From NCBI RefSeq assembly GCF_024396695.1, contig NZ_CP094359.1, positions 2,201,501-2,265,500 of the forward strand: a stretch of 64,000 nt of DNA, in the 5' to 3' direction. The position numbers and the translations under genes were made by a program. The notes beneath the pieces are model-generated. The model was given only the letters and a program-made list of their open reading frames with translations, did not search any database and was not told the DNA's origin. The stretch is from Acidithiobacillus sp. YTS05 (GTDB lineage Bacteria; Pseudomonadota; Gammaproteobacteria; Acidithiobacillales; Acidithiobacillaceae). Positions 1 through 11,222 of this stretch are shown in pieces. Each line of letters begins with the position of its first letter. Positions within the stretch are counted from its first letter, which is position 1.

Positions 1-1400
1 CGACCGAGCTCTTCGATGAGATCCGCCTCGATGCGCAGGTCGTAGCGATGGCTGGGGGGCAGTACCAGATGATCCTCGCCCTCGCTGCGGAGCCCGCAGC
101 CCAAAGCCTGGAGCTGCTGGACCACCGTCTCTGCGGCGATCACCGTACCCAAGACCCGAGCAATGCGCTGTGGCCGCAGGCGAATTTCCGACAACCTGGG
201 TTCTGTGCCCAGCGCCGTCGCCCCCGCCGCACAGCGCACGTCGCACTGCTCGACCAGCGCAAGGGCCGCCGGCAGCGCCAGGCGAAAGTCCACACCCCGC
301 TCATAGCGTTGCGCCGCTTCGGTCTGCAATCCCAAGCGACGGGCACGCCCCTGCACGGCGCGCGCCGCAAAATACGCCGCCTCCAACAATACCGAGCGAG
401 TGCTGGCGGATACAGCTGTACGACGCCCGCCGATGATCCCCGCCAGGGCCACGGGGCCAGCCGCATCGGCGATCACCAGCATGTCATCGTCGAGAGGAAG
501 ATCACGGCCGTCGAGGGCATCGAGTATTTCTCCCGAGCGCGCCCAACGCACCTCGATCCCCCCCTGAATTTTTTCGGCATCAAAGGCATGCATGGGCTGT
601 CCTAGCGCCAGCATCCACACATTCAGCCAATCTACCATAGGCGCAATACTTTTTTGCCCGCCACGCCGCAGGCGTTCACGCCAACGGTCTGGCAGGCGCT
701 GCGGCAGCGTGTCTAGCTGCAATGCAGAATAGCTGCCACAGGCGTCCCGAGCCGCATCGCTGATGCGTATCGGCAAGGAATTCGCCAACTGCGCGCTGCC
801 CGCGTGGGGCGTCCAGGAAGCGACCGGCAAGGTCGGTGCTAGGAAACGACCGGCACACCGCGCCGCCAGATCCCGCGCTACCCCAAGAATTGAGAAGGCA
901 TCGCCCCGATTCGGGGTGATGCCCAGGGTAAAGACCGGATCATCGAGACGCAGGTAAGCGCGCAGGTCCATACCAACCGGGGCATCAGCATCCAGTTCAA
1001 GAATGCCACTGCTGCCATCGTCAATGCCCAACTCTACAGCCGAGCAGAGCATCCCTGACGAGCGCACACCGCGTAGTTCGGCCTCAGCAATCTCCATGTG
1101 CGGGAGCGTTGCACCGGGTAGCGCCGCGGCAACCCGCATTCCCTGCCGCAGATTGGCTGCGCCACAGACAATCTGGCTGCTGCTCCCAGCACCAACATCG
1201 ACTTCCGCTACTCGCAGCTTGTCAGCGGCAGGATGCGCCCAGACGCGCTGCACGTGACCCACCAGCACTCCGGAAAAGTCCGGGGCCGCGTCCTCCACCG
1301 CCTCGACCTCAAGGCCAATCATGCTGAGGATATCGGCCAGCTCTGCCGCCGAGCGCTCGGTGTCGAGATAGTCCCGCATCCACTCCAATGCAACGCGCAT
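1..1400 (-). CDS. pheT: Phenylalanyl-tRNA synthetase beta subunit, 3' part cut by window edge
   Basis: Beta chain of the (alpha-beta)2 cytoplasmic enzyme that charges tRNA-Phe. The frame opens at the ATG at 1400 (first residues MRVALEWMRDYL) and stays open to the left edge, giving about 466 of the roughly 790 residues expected. Visible are the N-terminal domain, the OB-fold tRNA-binding domain (about residues 40-150, with the VGHVQRVWAHPAADKL stretch), the B3/B4 editing region and the beginning of B5 (DLRIEADLIEELG at the cut). It follows pheS by 8 bases in the same operon. The catalytic-like C-terminal part and anticodon-binding domain lie outside the window. Identification is secure; only completeness is unknown. 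Confidence 0.95.
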   Translation of the reverse strand, partial: MRVALEWMRDYLDTERSAAELADILSMIGLEVEAVEDAAPDFSGVLVGHVQRVWAHPAADKLRVAEVDVGAGSSSQIVCGAANLRQGMRVAAALPGATLPHMEIAEAELRGVRSSGMLCSAVELGIDDGSSGILELDADAPVGMDLRAYLRLDDPVFTLGITPNRGDAFSILGVARDLAARCAGRFLAPTLPVASWTPHAGSAQLANSLPIRISDAARDACGSYSALQLDTLPQRLPDRWRERLRRGGQKSIAPMVDWLNVWMLALGQPMHAFDAEKIQGGIEVRWARSGEILDALDGRDLPLDDDMLVIADAAGPVALAGIIGGRRTAVSASTRSVLLEAAYFAARAVQGRARRLGLQTEAAQRYERGVDFRLALPAALALVEQCDVRCAAGATALGTEPRLSEIRLRPQRIARVLGTVIAAETVVQQLQALGCGLRSEGEDHLVLPPSHRYDLRIEADLIEELG

Positions 1401-1408
1401 GACGTACC

Positions 1409-2817
<1,409 letters not shown>

Positions 2818-2835
2818 CTGGGTACTCCTTTTGAC

Positions 2836-3033
2836 TCAGACGTAGGGCAGCATACGCCGCAATGCGGCCTGCTCACTGCCAGACGTTACCAGGGTGTGGC
2901 GCAGATGACGCTTGCGCTTGGTACTTTTTTTGGTGAGGATGTGATTCAAGAACGCCTGCCGGTGCTTGAATTTCCCCGAGCCGGTGCGCTTGAAACGCTT
3001 GGCGGCCCCGCGATTGGTCTTCATCTTCGGCAT
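2836..3033 (-). CDS. rpmI: Large ribosomal subunit protein bL35
   Basis: bL35, a 65-residue, very basic 50S protein. The start is set by the family N terminus [18 protein letters not shown] at 3033; a longer in-frame extension upstream falls inside infC and is not conserved. It lies 10 bases after the infC stop and 18 before rplT, matching the classic infC-rpmI-rplT order, so co-expression with IF3 and L20 is expected. Confidence 0.96.
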   Translation of the reverse strand: MPKMKTNRGAAKRFKRTGSGKFKHRQAFLNHILTKKSTKRKRHLRHTLVTSGSEQAALRRMLPYV

Positions 3034-3043
3034 CTTGCCTCTC

Positions 3044-3562
3044 CTATTTCTTCTTGGGGGCGATGACCATGACCATCTGCCGCCCTTCCATACGTGGCCG
3101 CTGCTCGACCACACCCATTTCCTGCAAATCTGCTTCCACCCGGTTGAGCAATTCCATACCCAATTCCGGGTGACTCATTTCTCGCCCGCGAAACCGCAGG
3201 GTAACCTTTGCTCGATCACCATCCTCAAGAAAGCGGATGATGTTGCGGAGCTTGATCTGGTAATCGGCATCGTCCGTGCGCGGTCGAAACTTGATCTCCT
3301 TGACCTGGCTCTGTTTCTGCTTCTTGCGCGCCTCGTGCTGCCGCTTGCTTTCCTGAAAGCGAAACTTTCCGTAATCCATGACCCGACAGACCGGGGGGAC
3401 GGCCTGCGGGGCGATCTCTACAAGATCAAGATCCGCCTCTTCGGCAGCGGCAAGAGCCTCATGCAAGGGAACGATACCCAACTGCTCTCCCTCGTCCCCA
3501 ATCAACCGAACCTTTGCCGCAAGAATTTCCCGATTGATGCGGATCTCTTTTTCCGTCGCGAT
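3044..3562 (-). CDS. infC: Translation initiation factor IF-3, non-canonical ATC start
   Basis: IF-3 binds the 30S subunit, proofreads start codons and prevents premature 50S joining. From the first ATG/GTG/TTG (TTG at 3505) the product would be 153 residues and would lack conserved N-terminal sequence. The same frame continues upstream without a stop as [20 protein letters not shown], matching the family's NREI...[14 protein letters not shown] start. A GGGGGAGGG ribosome-binding site sits about eight bases before an ATC at 3562, giving 172 residues, the normal length. The start is 15 bases after the thrS stop. Family knowledge: infC usually starts at AUU, so IF-3 represses itself by discriminating against rare starts. 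The body ([40 protein letters not shown]) is unmistakable. Confidence 0.93.
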   Translation of the reverse strand: MATEKEIRINREILAAKVRLIGDEGEQLGIVPLHEALAAAEEADLDLVEIAPQAVPPVCRVMDYGKFRFQESKRQHEARKKQKQSQVKEIKFRPRTDDADYQIKLRNIIRFLEDGDRAKVTLRFRGREMSHPELGMELLNRVEADLQEMGVVEQRPRMEGRQMVMVIAPKKK

Positions 3563-3577
3563 TGCCCTACCCTCCCC

Positions 3578-5509
3578 CTAGGCCAGTTCCAAGGCCTGCT
3601 GCCGTCGTGTATCCAAGCGTTGCAAAGTCTTCCCCAACATTTCCAGCGGGATGGCGCCAAGATCCTTGCCATTCCGATCCCGCAGGCTGACCGTACCCTC
3701 GCTCTTTTCCCGCTCGCCGACGATAGCCATGAATGGCACCCGCCGCAAAGTGTGGGCGCGTATTTTATAGCCGATCTTCTCGCTTCTCAAGTCCGATTCT
3801 ACGCGCAGGCCTTGCGCGTGCAATTGACTGGTCACATGCTCGGCATAGTCGCTGTGCTGCTCGCTGATCGGCGCCACCACTACCTGCGTTGGCGCCAGCC
3901 AGAAGGGAAATTTGCCCTCGTAATGCTCGATGAGCACACCAAAAAACCGTTCGACCGAACCCAAGATGGCGCGGTGGATCATGATCGGCACCTGCCGGCT
4001 ACTGTCCTCCGCGACATATTCCATACCAAAGCGCTCGGGCAGATTGAAGTCGAGCTGAATGGTACTGCATTGCCACTTGCGGCCGATCGCGTCTTCGATC
4101 TTGAGGTCGATCTTGGGGCCATAGAAGGCGCCGCCACCGGCGTCGATCTGGTAATCGAGACCGGCCCGCTGCAACGCAGCTTCCAGCGCCTTGGTAGCGC
4201 TTTCCCAAATCTCGTCGCTACCGACGGAACCCTCTGGCCGCGTCGAGAGATTGATCTCGTAGCGATCGAAGCCAAAAGTGCCAAGAATGCGCTGAGTCAA
4301 TGCCAGCACCCCGGCGATCTCCGCCTCGATCTGATCCGGCCGACAAAAGATATGCGCGTCATCCTGGGTAAAACCGCGTACCCGCATCAGGCCGTGCAGG
4401 GCTCCCGACATTTCGTGGCGATATACGGTCCCGAGCTCCGCCCAACGGATTGGTAATTCGCGATAGGAGCGTAGCTTGCTCTTGTATACCAGGATATGGA
4501 AAGGACAGTTCATCGGTTTGAGCTGATACGGCTGACCCTCGTCCTCCATGGGCTGGAACATGGACTCGGCGTAAAAGTCCTTGTGCCCAGAGGTATACCA
4601 GAGATCCTCATGCGCAATGTGGGGGGTAAAGAGAAGTTCGTAGCCAGCATCGATATGCGCGGCACGCCAGAAATCCTCGATCACCCGCCGCACCCGCGAT
4701 CCCTGTGGGTGCCAGAAGACCAGGCCACCGCCGGCATCTTCCTGAATCGAGAAGAGCTCGAGTTCGGTTCCAATCTTGCGATGATCGCGACGTTCGGCCT
4801 CAGCTTGCTGCAACAAAAAGGCATCGAGATCTTTCTGCGTTGCCCAGGCGGTCCCGTAAATCCGCTGCAGCATCGGATTACGCGAGTCGCCGCGCCAGTA
4901 GGCACCCGCCACACTGCGCAGCGCAAACGCGCCGAGCATTCCGGTGCGCGGCACATGCGGACCGCGGCAGAGATCAACGAAATCCCCTTGATGATAGAGA
5001 CTCAGCTCCTCTCCCGCGGGAATGTCCTGGATGATCTGGACCTTGTATTCCTCACCCATGGCGTGGAAGCGCTCGATTGCCGCGTCACGACCGACGACTT
5101 CCCGTCGCACCGGCAGATCGGCCTGCACCAGCTCCCGCATTTTGGCACTGATGGCCTCCAGATCTTCCGGCGTAAACGGTTTGGGTGCGGCAAAATCGTA
5201 ATAGAAGCCGTTGTCAATCACCGGACCGATGGTTACCTGCACATCGGGAGACAGTTCCTTGACCGCCTGTGCCAGGAGATGCGCGGTGGAGTGCCGGAGA
5301 ATCTCCAGCCCCTCCGGGCTGTCTTTGGTGACGATACTCACCTCGGCATCGTGGTCGATAGGAGTACCGAGATCACAGAGGCGCCCATCAACACGCAACG
5401 CCAGCGCTGCCTTGGCCAGACCAGCGCCAATGTCGCGCGCCAGTTCCGCGCCCGTCAGCGGCGCTGCAAAGGAACGTATAGAACCATCCGGCAGACGGAT
5501 CTCGGGCAT
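3578..5509 (-). CDS. thrS: Threonyl-tRNA synthetase
   Basis: Class II synthetase charging tRNA-Thr, 643 residues, full length (E. coli 642). Domains in order: TGS (about 1-60), editing domain with [10 protein letters not shown] (about 73), catalytic core with the zinc Cys in LKPMNCPFH and the motif 2 neighbourhood [16 protein letters not shown], motif 3 around [12 protein letters not shown], and the anticodon-binding domain to the end. The ATG at 5509 is preceded by GGAGAGG. It is the first protein gene of the thrS-infC-rpmI-rplT-pheS-pheT block, with tRNA-Val just upstream and a hairpin between them. In E. coli ThrRS represses itself through a tRNA-like leader; only one simple hairpin is visible here. 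Confidence 0.97.
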   Translation of the reverse strand: MPEIRLPDGSIRSFAAPLTGAELARDIGAGLAKAALALRVDGRLCDLGTPIDHDAEVSIVTKDSPEGLEILRHSTAHLLAQAVKELSPDVQVTIGPVIDNGFYYDFAAPKPFTPEDLEAISAKMRELVQADLPVRREVVGRDAAIERFHAMGEEYKVQIIQDIPAGEELSLYHQGDFVDLCRGPHVPRTGMLGAFALRSVAGAYWRGDSRNPMLQRIYGTAWATQKDLDAFLLQQAEAERRDHRKIGTELELFSIQEDAGGGLVFWHPQGSRVRRVIEDFWRAAHIDAGYELLFTPHIAHEDLWYTSGHKDFYAESMFQPMEDEGQPYQLKPMNCPFHILVYKSKLRSYRELPIRWAELGTVYRHEMSGALHGLMRVRGFTQDDAHIFCRPDQIEAEIAGVLALTQRILGTFGFDRYEINLSTRPEGSVGSDEIWESATKALEAALQRAGLDYQIDAGGGAFYGPKIDLKIEDAIGRKWQCSTIQLDFNLPERFGMEYVAEDSSRQVPIMIHRAILGSVERFFGVLIEHYEGKFPFWLAPTQVVVAPISEQHSDYAEHVTSQLHAQGLRVESDLRSEKIGYKIRAHTLRRVPFMAIVGEREKSEGTVSLRDRNGKDLGAIPLEMLGKTLQRLDTRRQQALELA

Positions 5510-5519
5510 ATCCTCTCCA

Positions 5520-5555
5520 AAGAAAAAGCACCAGTGAGCCAGGCCCCTCTGGTGC
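5520..5555 (-). terminator. Hairpin plus T-run between tRNA-Val and thrS
   Basis: Read on the minus strand, GCACCAG (5555-5549) and CTGGTGC (5534-5528) form a perfect 7-bp stem around a 14-base loop, followed by TTTTTCTTT. It ends the tRNA-Val transcript or acts as a partial attenuator in front of thrS, whose ribosome-binding site begins a few bases later. Confidence 0.65.
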
Positions 5556-5561
5556 GGGTGT

Positions 5562-5636
5562 TGGTAGGCACGGGCGGTTTCGAACCGCCGACCTCTACCG
5601 TGTCAAGGTAGCGCTCTCCCCCTGAGCTACGCGCCT
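5562..5636 (-). tRNA. tRNA-Val (anticodon GAC)
   Basis: Read on the minus strand from 5636 it folds as a complete 75-nt tRNA. The acceptor stem AGGCGCG pairs with CGTGCCT (one G-T), the anticodon stem CTACC/GGTAG carries loop TTGACAC with anticodon GAC, the T-arm has GGTTCGAAACC, and discriminator A is followed by an encoded CCA. It lies between the DUF2818 gene and thrS. Confidence 0.95.
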
Positions 5637-5648
5637 AAGTCGGGCAAA

Positions 5649-5676
5649 AGTATCAGTGTTTGCCGGGACTCGTCAA
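5649..5676 (-). promoter_or_regulatory. Sigma-70-type promoter for tRNA-Val (and possibly thrS)
   Basis: On the minus strand TTGACG (5676-5671) and GATACT (5654-5649) are separated by 16 bp; the -10 lies about 12 bases before the tRNA 5' end. The -35 overlaps the stop codon of the DUF2818 gene, so it would uncouple the tRNA/thrS block from nuo. Confidence 0.55.
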
Positions 5677-5987
5677 GATCGGCGCAGCATCGGCACGATA
5701 TTGAAGCGCCAGATAAAACCGGGAATGGCGAAAACCGCAAACATGCACAGGGCAATCACATAAAATTCCCAGCCCTGCCCATGATTATGACCATCGAGCA
5801 GGCGCTCTACGCCCATACCGATGAGTCCCATGATCAGGCACATGACAAACCACTCGCCAAGGTACCAGGGCAAGGTCTTCACCGGATTGCGACTGCCAAA
5901 GACAAAACGCTTTCCACTCAGCCAGGGCAGATTCGCGGCGATAAACGCTACCAGGATGTAGATCATCGCCCATTGTTGCAAGGCCAT
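5673..5987 (-). CDS. DUF2818 family inner-membrane protein, end of the nuo operon
   Basis: A 104-residue hydrophobic protein with three likely membrane segments (about 5-22, 45-62 and 73-95) and a basic C terminus (MLRRS). It matches the DUF2818 family, known as a small gene following nuoN in betaproteobacteria. Its ATG overlaps the nuoN stop as TAATG, which suggests translational coupling. The position points to an accessory or assembly role for complex I, but no function is established. This gene favours a beta/acidithiobacillial over an enteric background. Confidence 0.8.
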   Translation of the reverse strand: MALQQWAMIYILVAFIAANLPWLSGKRFVFGSRNPVKTLPWYLGEWFVMCLIMGLIGMGVERLLDGHNHGQGWEFYVIALCMFAVFAIPGFIWRFNIVPMLRRS

Positions 5988-7432
5988 TAGAGCACTCCCT
6001 GTAAGGCATGATAACAGAACGCCACCAAGGCGCCTGGAACAATGCCGAGAATCAGCAGGGCAAGACTGTTGACAGTAAGCACAGAAGCCGCCAACGGATC
6101 ATCGGCACCATACGCCAGATCTTCCGCCGGTGCATCGAACAATGCAACCTTGAGCACCCGCAGATAGTAGAACGCGCCCACCACCGCCATCAGCACACCA
6201 AACACCGCCAGCCAGATGAAATGGGCCTCGATGAGCGCCTGGAAGACCGCAAGCTTGGCGTAAAAACCAATGGTCGGCGGTACGCCGGCAAGAGAGAACA
6301 TGATGATCAGCAACAGGAAGGCTGCCCAGGGACGGGTACGGACCAGACCCCGGAGATCACTGATCTCTTCGGCTTCGAAGCCTTCGCGGCTGAGATAGAC
6401 GATCAGACCGAAGGCCGCGGTTGCCATAAAGGCATAGACGACCGCATAGAAGAAGGCGCTGGCCAAGCCATTCTGCGTACCGGCGACGATACCCAAGGCG
6501 AGAAAGCCCATGTTGCCCACCGTCGAATACGCCAGCATGCGCTTGAGGTTGGTCTGGGCAATGGCAACCACATTGCCGATCACCAGCGAGACGACCACCA
6601 ACGCAACGAAAAGCTGCCGCCAGATCTCGATGCTGCCATAGCCGCCGTCCACCAGGATACGCAGAAACAGGGCAAAGATTGCAATCTTGGGAACGGAAGA
6701 CATAAACAGGGTGACTGGCGTTGGCGCGCCCTGATAGGCATCCGGTAACCACATGTGGAAGGGTGCCGCACCGAATTTGAAGGCGATTCCCGCCACCAGA
6801 AAGACCACCGCGAGCATCAACAGATAGTTGGCACTGCCCACATTGACCAGGGCAATGGCAATCTGGTGCAAATCCAGGGTTCCCGTGAGGCCATAGAGCA
6901 ACGACATGCCGTAGAGCAACAGGGCCGAGGCCAACGCGCCAAGAATGAAATATTTCAGTCCCGCCTCCGTTGCGCGCAGATTGCCGCGTTGAAAAGCGAC
7001 CAGGGCATATTGACTGAGGGCAAGCAGCTCCAGCCCCAGATACAGGATCAGCAGGTTGGCCCCAGAGATGAGGATCAACGCCCCTAGCAAGGCAAAGAGC
7101 AATAGTACGAAGACCTCCCCGCGATACAAGGACCGACGCAGGAGATACTTGCGCGAATACGAAAGCACCAGCAGACTCAGCAGCTCGACGAAGAAACTGG
7201 CGATGCTGGTAAAGGGATCGAGATGGAATTGCCCGAAGAAGGCAAATCCTGTCTGGCCCATCTGCGACCAGGTCAGGGCCATAGCCGCGAGCAAGGTGAA
7301 AATACTGAGCACATAGGCGACATCACGTTGGCGCTCGCCAACAAACACGTCAACCAGCAGCACCACACAGGCCATTGCCAGAACCCAAATTTCAGGAATG
7401 GCAAAGGACCAATGAAACAGAGCGTTCTGCAT
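5987..7432 (-). CDS. nuoN: NADH-quinone oxidoreductase subunit N
   Basis: Antiporter-like membrane subunit of complex I, 481 residues with about 14 transmembrane helices. It carries the proton-antiporter core, with the TM5-type Glu region LYLGLELLALSQYALVA and the Lys-bearing helices around FKFGAAPFHMWLPDAYQGAPTPVT and LKRMLAYSTVGNMGFLALG. Proton translocation occurs here, with NuoM and NuoL. It follows nuoM by nine bases and overlaps the DUF2818 gene. Length and motifs are normal. Confidence 0.97.
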   Translation of the reverse strand: MQNALFHWSFAIPEIWVLAMACVVLLVDVFVGERQRDVAYVLSIFTLLAAMALTWSQMGQTGFAFFGQFHLDPFTSIASFFVELLSLLVLSYSRKYLLRRSLYRGEVFVLLLFALLGALILISGANLLILYLGLELLALSQYALVAFQRGNLRATEAGLKYFILGALASALLLYGMSLLYGLTGTLDLHQIAIALVNVGSANYLLMLAVVFLVAGIAFKFGAAPFHMWLPDAYQGAPTPVTLFMSSVPKIAIFALFLRILVDGGYGSIEIWRQLFVALVVVSLVIGNVVAIAQTNLKRMLAYSTVGNMGFLALGIVAGTQNGLASAFFYAVVYAFMATAAFGLIVYLSREGFEAEEISDLRGLVRTRPWAAFLLLIIMFSLAGVPPTIGFYAKLAVFQALIEAHFIWLAVFGVLMAVVGAFYYLRVLKVALFDAPAEDLAYGADDPLAASVLTVNSLALLILGIVPGALVAFCYHALQGVL

Positions 7433-7441
7433 GGCGCCTCC

Positions 7442-8929
7442 TCAACCAGGAATTTTACTGGTGGCGACCTGCTGTAAGAGATGCGCCACGGATTGATGAA
7501 CGATGTCGAGGAAAGGGGCCGGCCACACACCCTGCAGCAACACAAAAACTGCCAAAGACCCAAGGACCAGAATCTCGCGGCCATTGAGGTCACTGAGGGC
7601 GGCCACCTCGGCATGGATGATGCCGCCAAAGATCACCCGCTTGAAGAGCCAGAGGGTATAGCCGGCGCCGGTAATCAGCCCGGTGGCGGCAATGATCGCC
7701 GGCCACGGATGTACCTGGTAGGTGCCCAGCACCACCATAAACTCCCCGACAAAGCCCGAGGTCCCGGGTAGACCGACATTGGCCATGGCAAAGAGCATCA
7801 TCAGGCTGGCAAAAATCGGCATCACGTTAGCCACGCCACCGTAGGCCTGAATATCGCGGGTATGCATGCGGTCATAGAGCACACCCACGCACAGGAACAT
7901 CGCCGCACTCACAAAACCATGCGAGAGCATCTGGATGATCGCGCCCTCTATCGCCGTCTGCGTAAAAACGAAAAAGCCGAGAGTGACAAAACCCATATGC
8001 GCGATGGAGGAGTAGGCGATCAGCTTCTTCATATCCTGCTGCACAATGGCAATCAGGGCGATATAAACAATGGCGATCAGCGATAGCACGATCATCAACC
8101 ACGCGAGTTGATGGCTGGCATCCGGGGTGATCGGCAGACTCAGGCGCAAGAAACCGTAGGCACCCATTTTCAGCATGATCGCCGCCAAAATCACCGAGCC
8201 CCCCGTCGGGGCCTCGACGTGGGCGTCGGGTAGCCAGGTATGTACCGGCCACATCGGGATTTTCACCGCAAAGGCGATCAGGAAGGCGAGAAAAATCCAG
8301 ATCTGCGCGTTCGCGCCCAGGGGCGTTTTCTGAAAAGCCAGCAGACTGAAGCTGTCGCCACTGTGAAAATACAGGTACAGAAAGGCCACCAGCATCAACA
8401 CCGAACCGAGGAAGGTATAGAGGAAGAACTTGATGGTGGCATAGACCCGGCGTGGCCCGCCCCAGACCCCGATGATGAGGAACATGGGAATGAGCATCGC
8501 CTCCCAAAACACATAAAAGAGGATGGCATCGAGGGCACAGAAGACCCCGATCATCAACCCGTCCATGATCAGAAAAGCGGCCAGATACTGGGCAATACGC
8601 ATTGAGACGTTGCGCCAGGAGGCAATCACCACCAGCACCGTCAGGAAGCTGGTGAGCAGGATGAACCAGAGCGAAATCCCATCGATACCCAGAAAATACG
8701 CAATGTGAAATGCCGGAATCCACGGGACGCGTTCGACAAACTGCATTGCTGCCGTATGGGTATCGAAGCTCGTGAATAGCGGCAAGGTAATGGCAAAGGT
8801 CAGTAGTGAGACCAACAGCGCCAGCCAGCGCGCCGGGTTGCCGCCGGCGCGATCGCCCACGGCAAGGACCAGAAAGCCACCAAGGATCGGCGCCCAGATC
8901 GCTGCGCTCAGAAGGCCAAAGGAATGCAT
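7442..8929 (-). CDS. nuoM: NADH-quinone oxidoreductase subunit M
   Basis: Second antiporter-like subunit of complex I, 495 residues, about 14 transmembrane helices. Diagnostic stretches are FYVFWEAMLIPMFLIIGVWGG (conserved TM5 Glu), KIPMWPVHTWLPDAHVEAPT and MKKLIAYSSIAHMGFVTLG. It is placed three bases after the nuoL stop and nine before nuoN. It couples quinone reduction to proton movement; in chemolithotrophs such as iron-oxidising Acidithiobacillus the complex is thought to run in reverse to make NADH (family knowledge, not visible here). Confidence 0.97.
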   Translation of the reverse strand: MHSFGLLSAAIWAPILGGFLVLAVGDRAGGNPARWLALLVSLLTFAITLPLFTSFDTHTAAMQFVERVPWIPAFHIAYFLGIDGISLWFILLTSFLTVLVVIASWRNVSMRIAQYLAAFLIMDGLMIGVFCALDAILFYVFWEAMLIPMFLIIGVWGGPRRVYATIKFFLYTFLGSVLMLVAFLYLYFHSGDSFSLLAFQKTPLGANAQIWIFLAFLIAFAVKIPMWPVHTWLPDAHVEAPTGGSVILAAIMLKMGAYGFLRLSLPITPDASHQLAWLMIVLSLIAIVYIALIAIVQQDMKKLIAYSSIAHMGFVTLGFFVFTQTAIEGAIIQMLSHGFVSAAMFLCVGVLYDRMHTRDIQAYGGVANVMPIFASLMMLFAMANVGLPGTSGFVGEFMVVLGTYQVHPWPAIIAATGLITGAGYTLWLFKRVIFGGIIHAEVAALSDLNGREILVLGSLAVFVLLQGVWPAPFLDIVHQSVAHLLQQVATSKIPG

Positions 8930-8932
8930 CGA

Positions 8933-10915
8933 TCAGCCCCTCCAGATCATGAAATAGGTCATGAAGAGGACGAGCCCAATGATCATGACGAAGGCATAGT
9001 GATAGATATAACCGGTCTGCAGGCGCCGCCAGGAAAGGGCCGCGCGCGCCACCAGCCGGGCGCTGCCATTGACCATTCCGCCGTCGATGATTGCCTCGTC
9101 CCCCCAATGCCAGAAGCGCCGACCGAGCAACAAGGCACCCTGGACGAATACCAGCTGGTTGAAGGCATCAAAGCCATATTTCTTGCGCAGAACCCAGGTG
9201 AAGGGTGCAAGCAGGCGATTCAGTGCCGCTGGTACGCCGTCATGCAGCAGGTAGAACCATGCCGCCAAAGCGATGCCGAGAATGGCCAACCAGAAGGGCC
9301 AGGACTCCAGGCCGTGGACAAGGAAGGCGCCAGTCCCCTGCCAGTGCGCCGCAATTTCTCCGATGGTATTCCACTGCGCCCGAATCTGTAGCGAGCTATC
9401 CAGAAAAGCGCCCAGGCCCACCGGGGCAATAAAGAACCAGCCCGCCAGCAAAGAGGGAATGGCCAAAGCGATCAGAGGGGCGGTAATCACCCAAGGCGAT
9501 TCATGCAAATGTTCCTGAGTGTGTTCGTCCATGCGTTTCTTGCCATGGAAGACCAAGAAAAACATGCGGAAGGTATACAGCGCCGTGACCAGCGCACCCA
9601 GCACCAACAGGACATAGGCAAAGGTCGCGCCGGTCAAACTCGATTCGCCGACCGCCTCGATGATCAGGTCCTTACTGAAAAAGCCAGCAAAGGGCGGGAT
9701 TCCGGAAAGCGCCAACCCGCCCACCAAAAAGGTGAGATAGGTAATGGGCATGTGCGCGCGCAGCCCCCCCATCTTGCGGATATCCTGCTCATTCTGCATG
9801 GCATGGATGACCGATCCGGCGGCCAGGAAGAGTAATGCCTTGAAGAAGGCATGGGTCATCAGGTGGAATATGGCCGCAGAAAAAGCCGACGCACCCAAGG
9901 CCGCGGTCATATAGCCCAACTGGGAAAGGGTGGAGTAGGCGATGATGCGCTTGATGTCGTTCTGTACCAGCCCAATCAGTCCCATAAACAACGCGGTAAT
10001 CGCGCCAATGATCAGAATGACGCTCAGCGCCGTTGCCGACTGCTCGTAAATCGGCGACATGCGCGAGACCATGAAGATTCCGGCGGTGACCATGGTCGCG
10101 GCATGGATCAGTGCCGAGATCGGCGTCGGACCCTCCATCGACTCCGGCAGCCAGACATGCAAGGGTACTTGCGCCGATTTTCCCATGGCCCCGATAAAGA
10201 GCAGGATGGCAATCCAGGTCAGTACCGACCAGGGATGCCCAGGGATGATGGTAACGGTCTGCCCGACCAGACTGGGGACCATGGCAAAAACGGTGCGATA
10301 ATCCAGGCTGCCACAGTAGTGATAGATAGCGGCGATGCCGATCAGAAAACCGAAATCGCCGACACGATTGACGAGAAAGGCCTTCAGCGAGGCCTGATTG
10401 GCGCTTTCGCGGGTAAACCAGAAACCGATCAGAAGATAGGACACCAGCCCCACCGCTTCCCAGCCAAAAAAGAGCTGCAGAAAGTTGTTGGCCATCACCA
10501 GCATCAACATGCTGAAGGTAAACAAGGCGATATAGCTGAAGAAGCGGGCATAACCCGGATCGTCATGCATATAACCAATGGTATAGACGTGCACGCAGAG
10601 GGAAACGAAGGTGACCACCACCAGCATCACCGCGGTCAGACTGTCGATATCGAAACCGATGTGTACCGGTAGATTCCCAAACACCGCCCAAGTATAGACA
10701 TTGCCATAGAAGGTCTGCCCATGCAGCACCTGCAAGAGTACAAAAATGGCCAGATACAGGGCAAAGGCAACACCGGCGATGGGTGCCCAATGCGCCCTCT
10801 CCCGCAGAAACCATCCCCCTAGGCCAGCAACTAGCGAGCCCGCCAGCGGTGCCAGGGGAATGAGCAAATAGACCCAGATGGGTGGCAGGCCATGCAGCCA
10901 GTCAAAGATCCACAT
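8933..10915 (-). CDS. nuoL: NADH-quinone oxidoreductase subunit L
   Basis: Distal antiporter-like subunit of complex I, 660 residues. It has the conserved core (FFGWEAVGLVSYLLIGFW, AQVPLHVWLPESMEGPTPISALIHAATMVTAG, IKRIIAYSTLSQLGYMTAALG) and a long C-terminal part containing the amphipathic lateral helix and a final membrane anchor (about 635-655). It starts at the ATG at 10915, one base after the nuoK stop. Length is somewhat above the E. coli 613, as in many beta/gammaproteobacteria. Confidence 0.97.
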   Translation of the reverse strand: MWIFDWLHGLPPIWVYLLIPLAPLAGSLVAGLGGWFLRERAHWAPIAGVAFALYLAIFVLLQVLHGQTFYGNVYTWAVFGNLPVHIGFDIDSLTAVMLVVVTFVSLCVHVYTIGYMHDDPGYARFFSYIALFTFSMLMLVMANNFLQLFFGWEAVGLVSYLLIGFWFTRESANQASLKAFLVNRVGDFGFLIGIAAIYHYCGSLDYRTVFAMVPSLVGQTVTIIPGHPWSVLTWIAILLFIGAMGKSAQVPLHVWLPESMEGPTPISALIHAATMVTAGIFMVSRMSPIYEQSATALSVILIIGAITALFMGLIGLVQNDIKRIIAYSTLSQLGYMTAALGASAFSAAIFHLMTHAFFKALLFLAAGSVIHAMQNEQDIRKMGGLRAHMPITYLTFLVGGLALSGIPPFAGFFSKDLIIEAVGESSLTGATFAYVLLVLGALVTALYTFRMFFLVFHGKKRMDEHTQEHLHESPWVITAPLIALAIPSLLAGWFFIAPVGLGAFLDSSLQIRAQWNTIGEIAAHWQGTGAFLVHGLESWPFWLAILGIALAAWFYLLHDGVPAALNRLLAPFTWVLRKKYGFDAFNQLVFVQGALLLGRRFWHWGDEAIIDGGMVNGSARLVARAALSWRRLQTGYIYHYAFVMIIGLVLFMTYFMIWRG

Positions 10916-10916
10916 A

Positions 10917-11222
10917 TCAGCCCCGTAAGTCGTCGATGTCTTCTACATTGATGCTGCGGCGATTACGGAAATAGACCACCAGGATCGCCAAGCCAATGGC
11001 CGCCTCAGCGGCCGCTACGGTAAGGACAAAAAACACAAAGATTTGTCCCTGAAGGTTCCCCAAATAACGGGAAAATGCGACAAAATTGATATTTACCGCC
11101 AACAACAAAATCTCTATCGCCATCAGCAGAATAATGACATTTTTCCGATTCAGGAAAATTCCCACGACGCCGATGGAAAACAGCAGCGCCCCCAGGATCA
11201 ACCAGTGCGACAACGGGATCAT
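10917..11222 (-). CDS. nuoK: NADH-quinone oxidoreductase subunit K
   Basis: Small membrane subunit, 101 residues with three transmembrane helices. Conserved Glu residues occur in [18 protein letters not shown] and [19 protein letters not shown], the charges of the membrane axis of complex I. Its ATG overlaps the nuoJ stop (ATGA), and nuoL begins immediately after it. Confidence 0.97.
   Translation of the reverse strand: MIPLSHWLILGALLFSIGVVGIFLNRKNVIILLMAIEILLLAVNINFVAFSRYLGNLQGQIFVFFVLTVAAAEAAIGLAILVVYFRNRRSINVEDIDDLRG

Noticed and set aside
2966..4456. 496-codon plus-strand frame across rpmI, infC and thrS
   Set aside because: Antisense shadow of three well-identified minus-strand genes; no recognisable protein features.
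7872..9107. 411-codon minus-strand frame across the nuoM/nuoL junction
   Set aside because: Out-of-frame shadow; the real nuoM and nuoL frames contain all family motifs.
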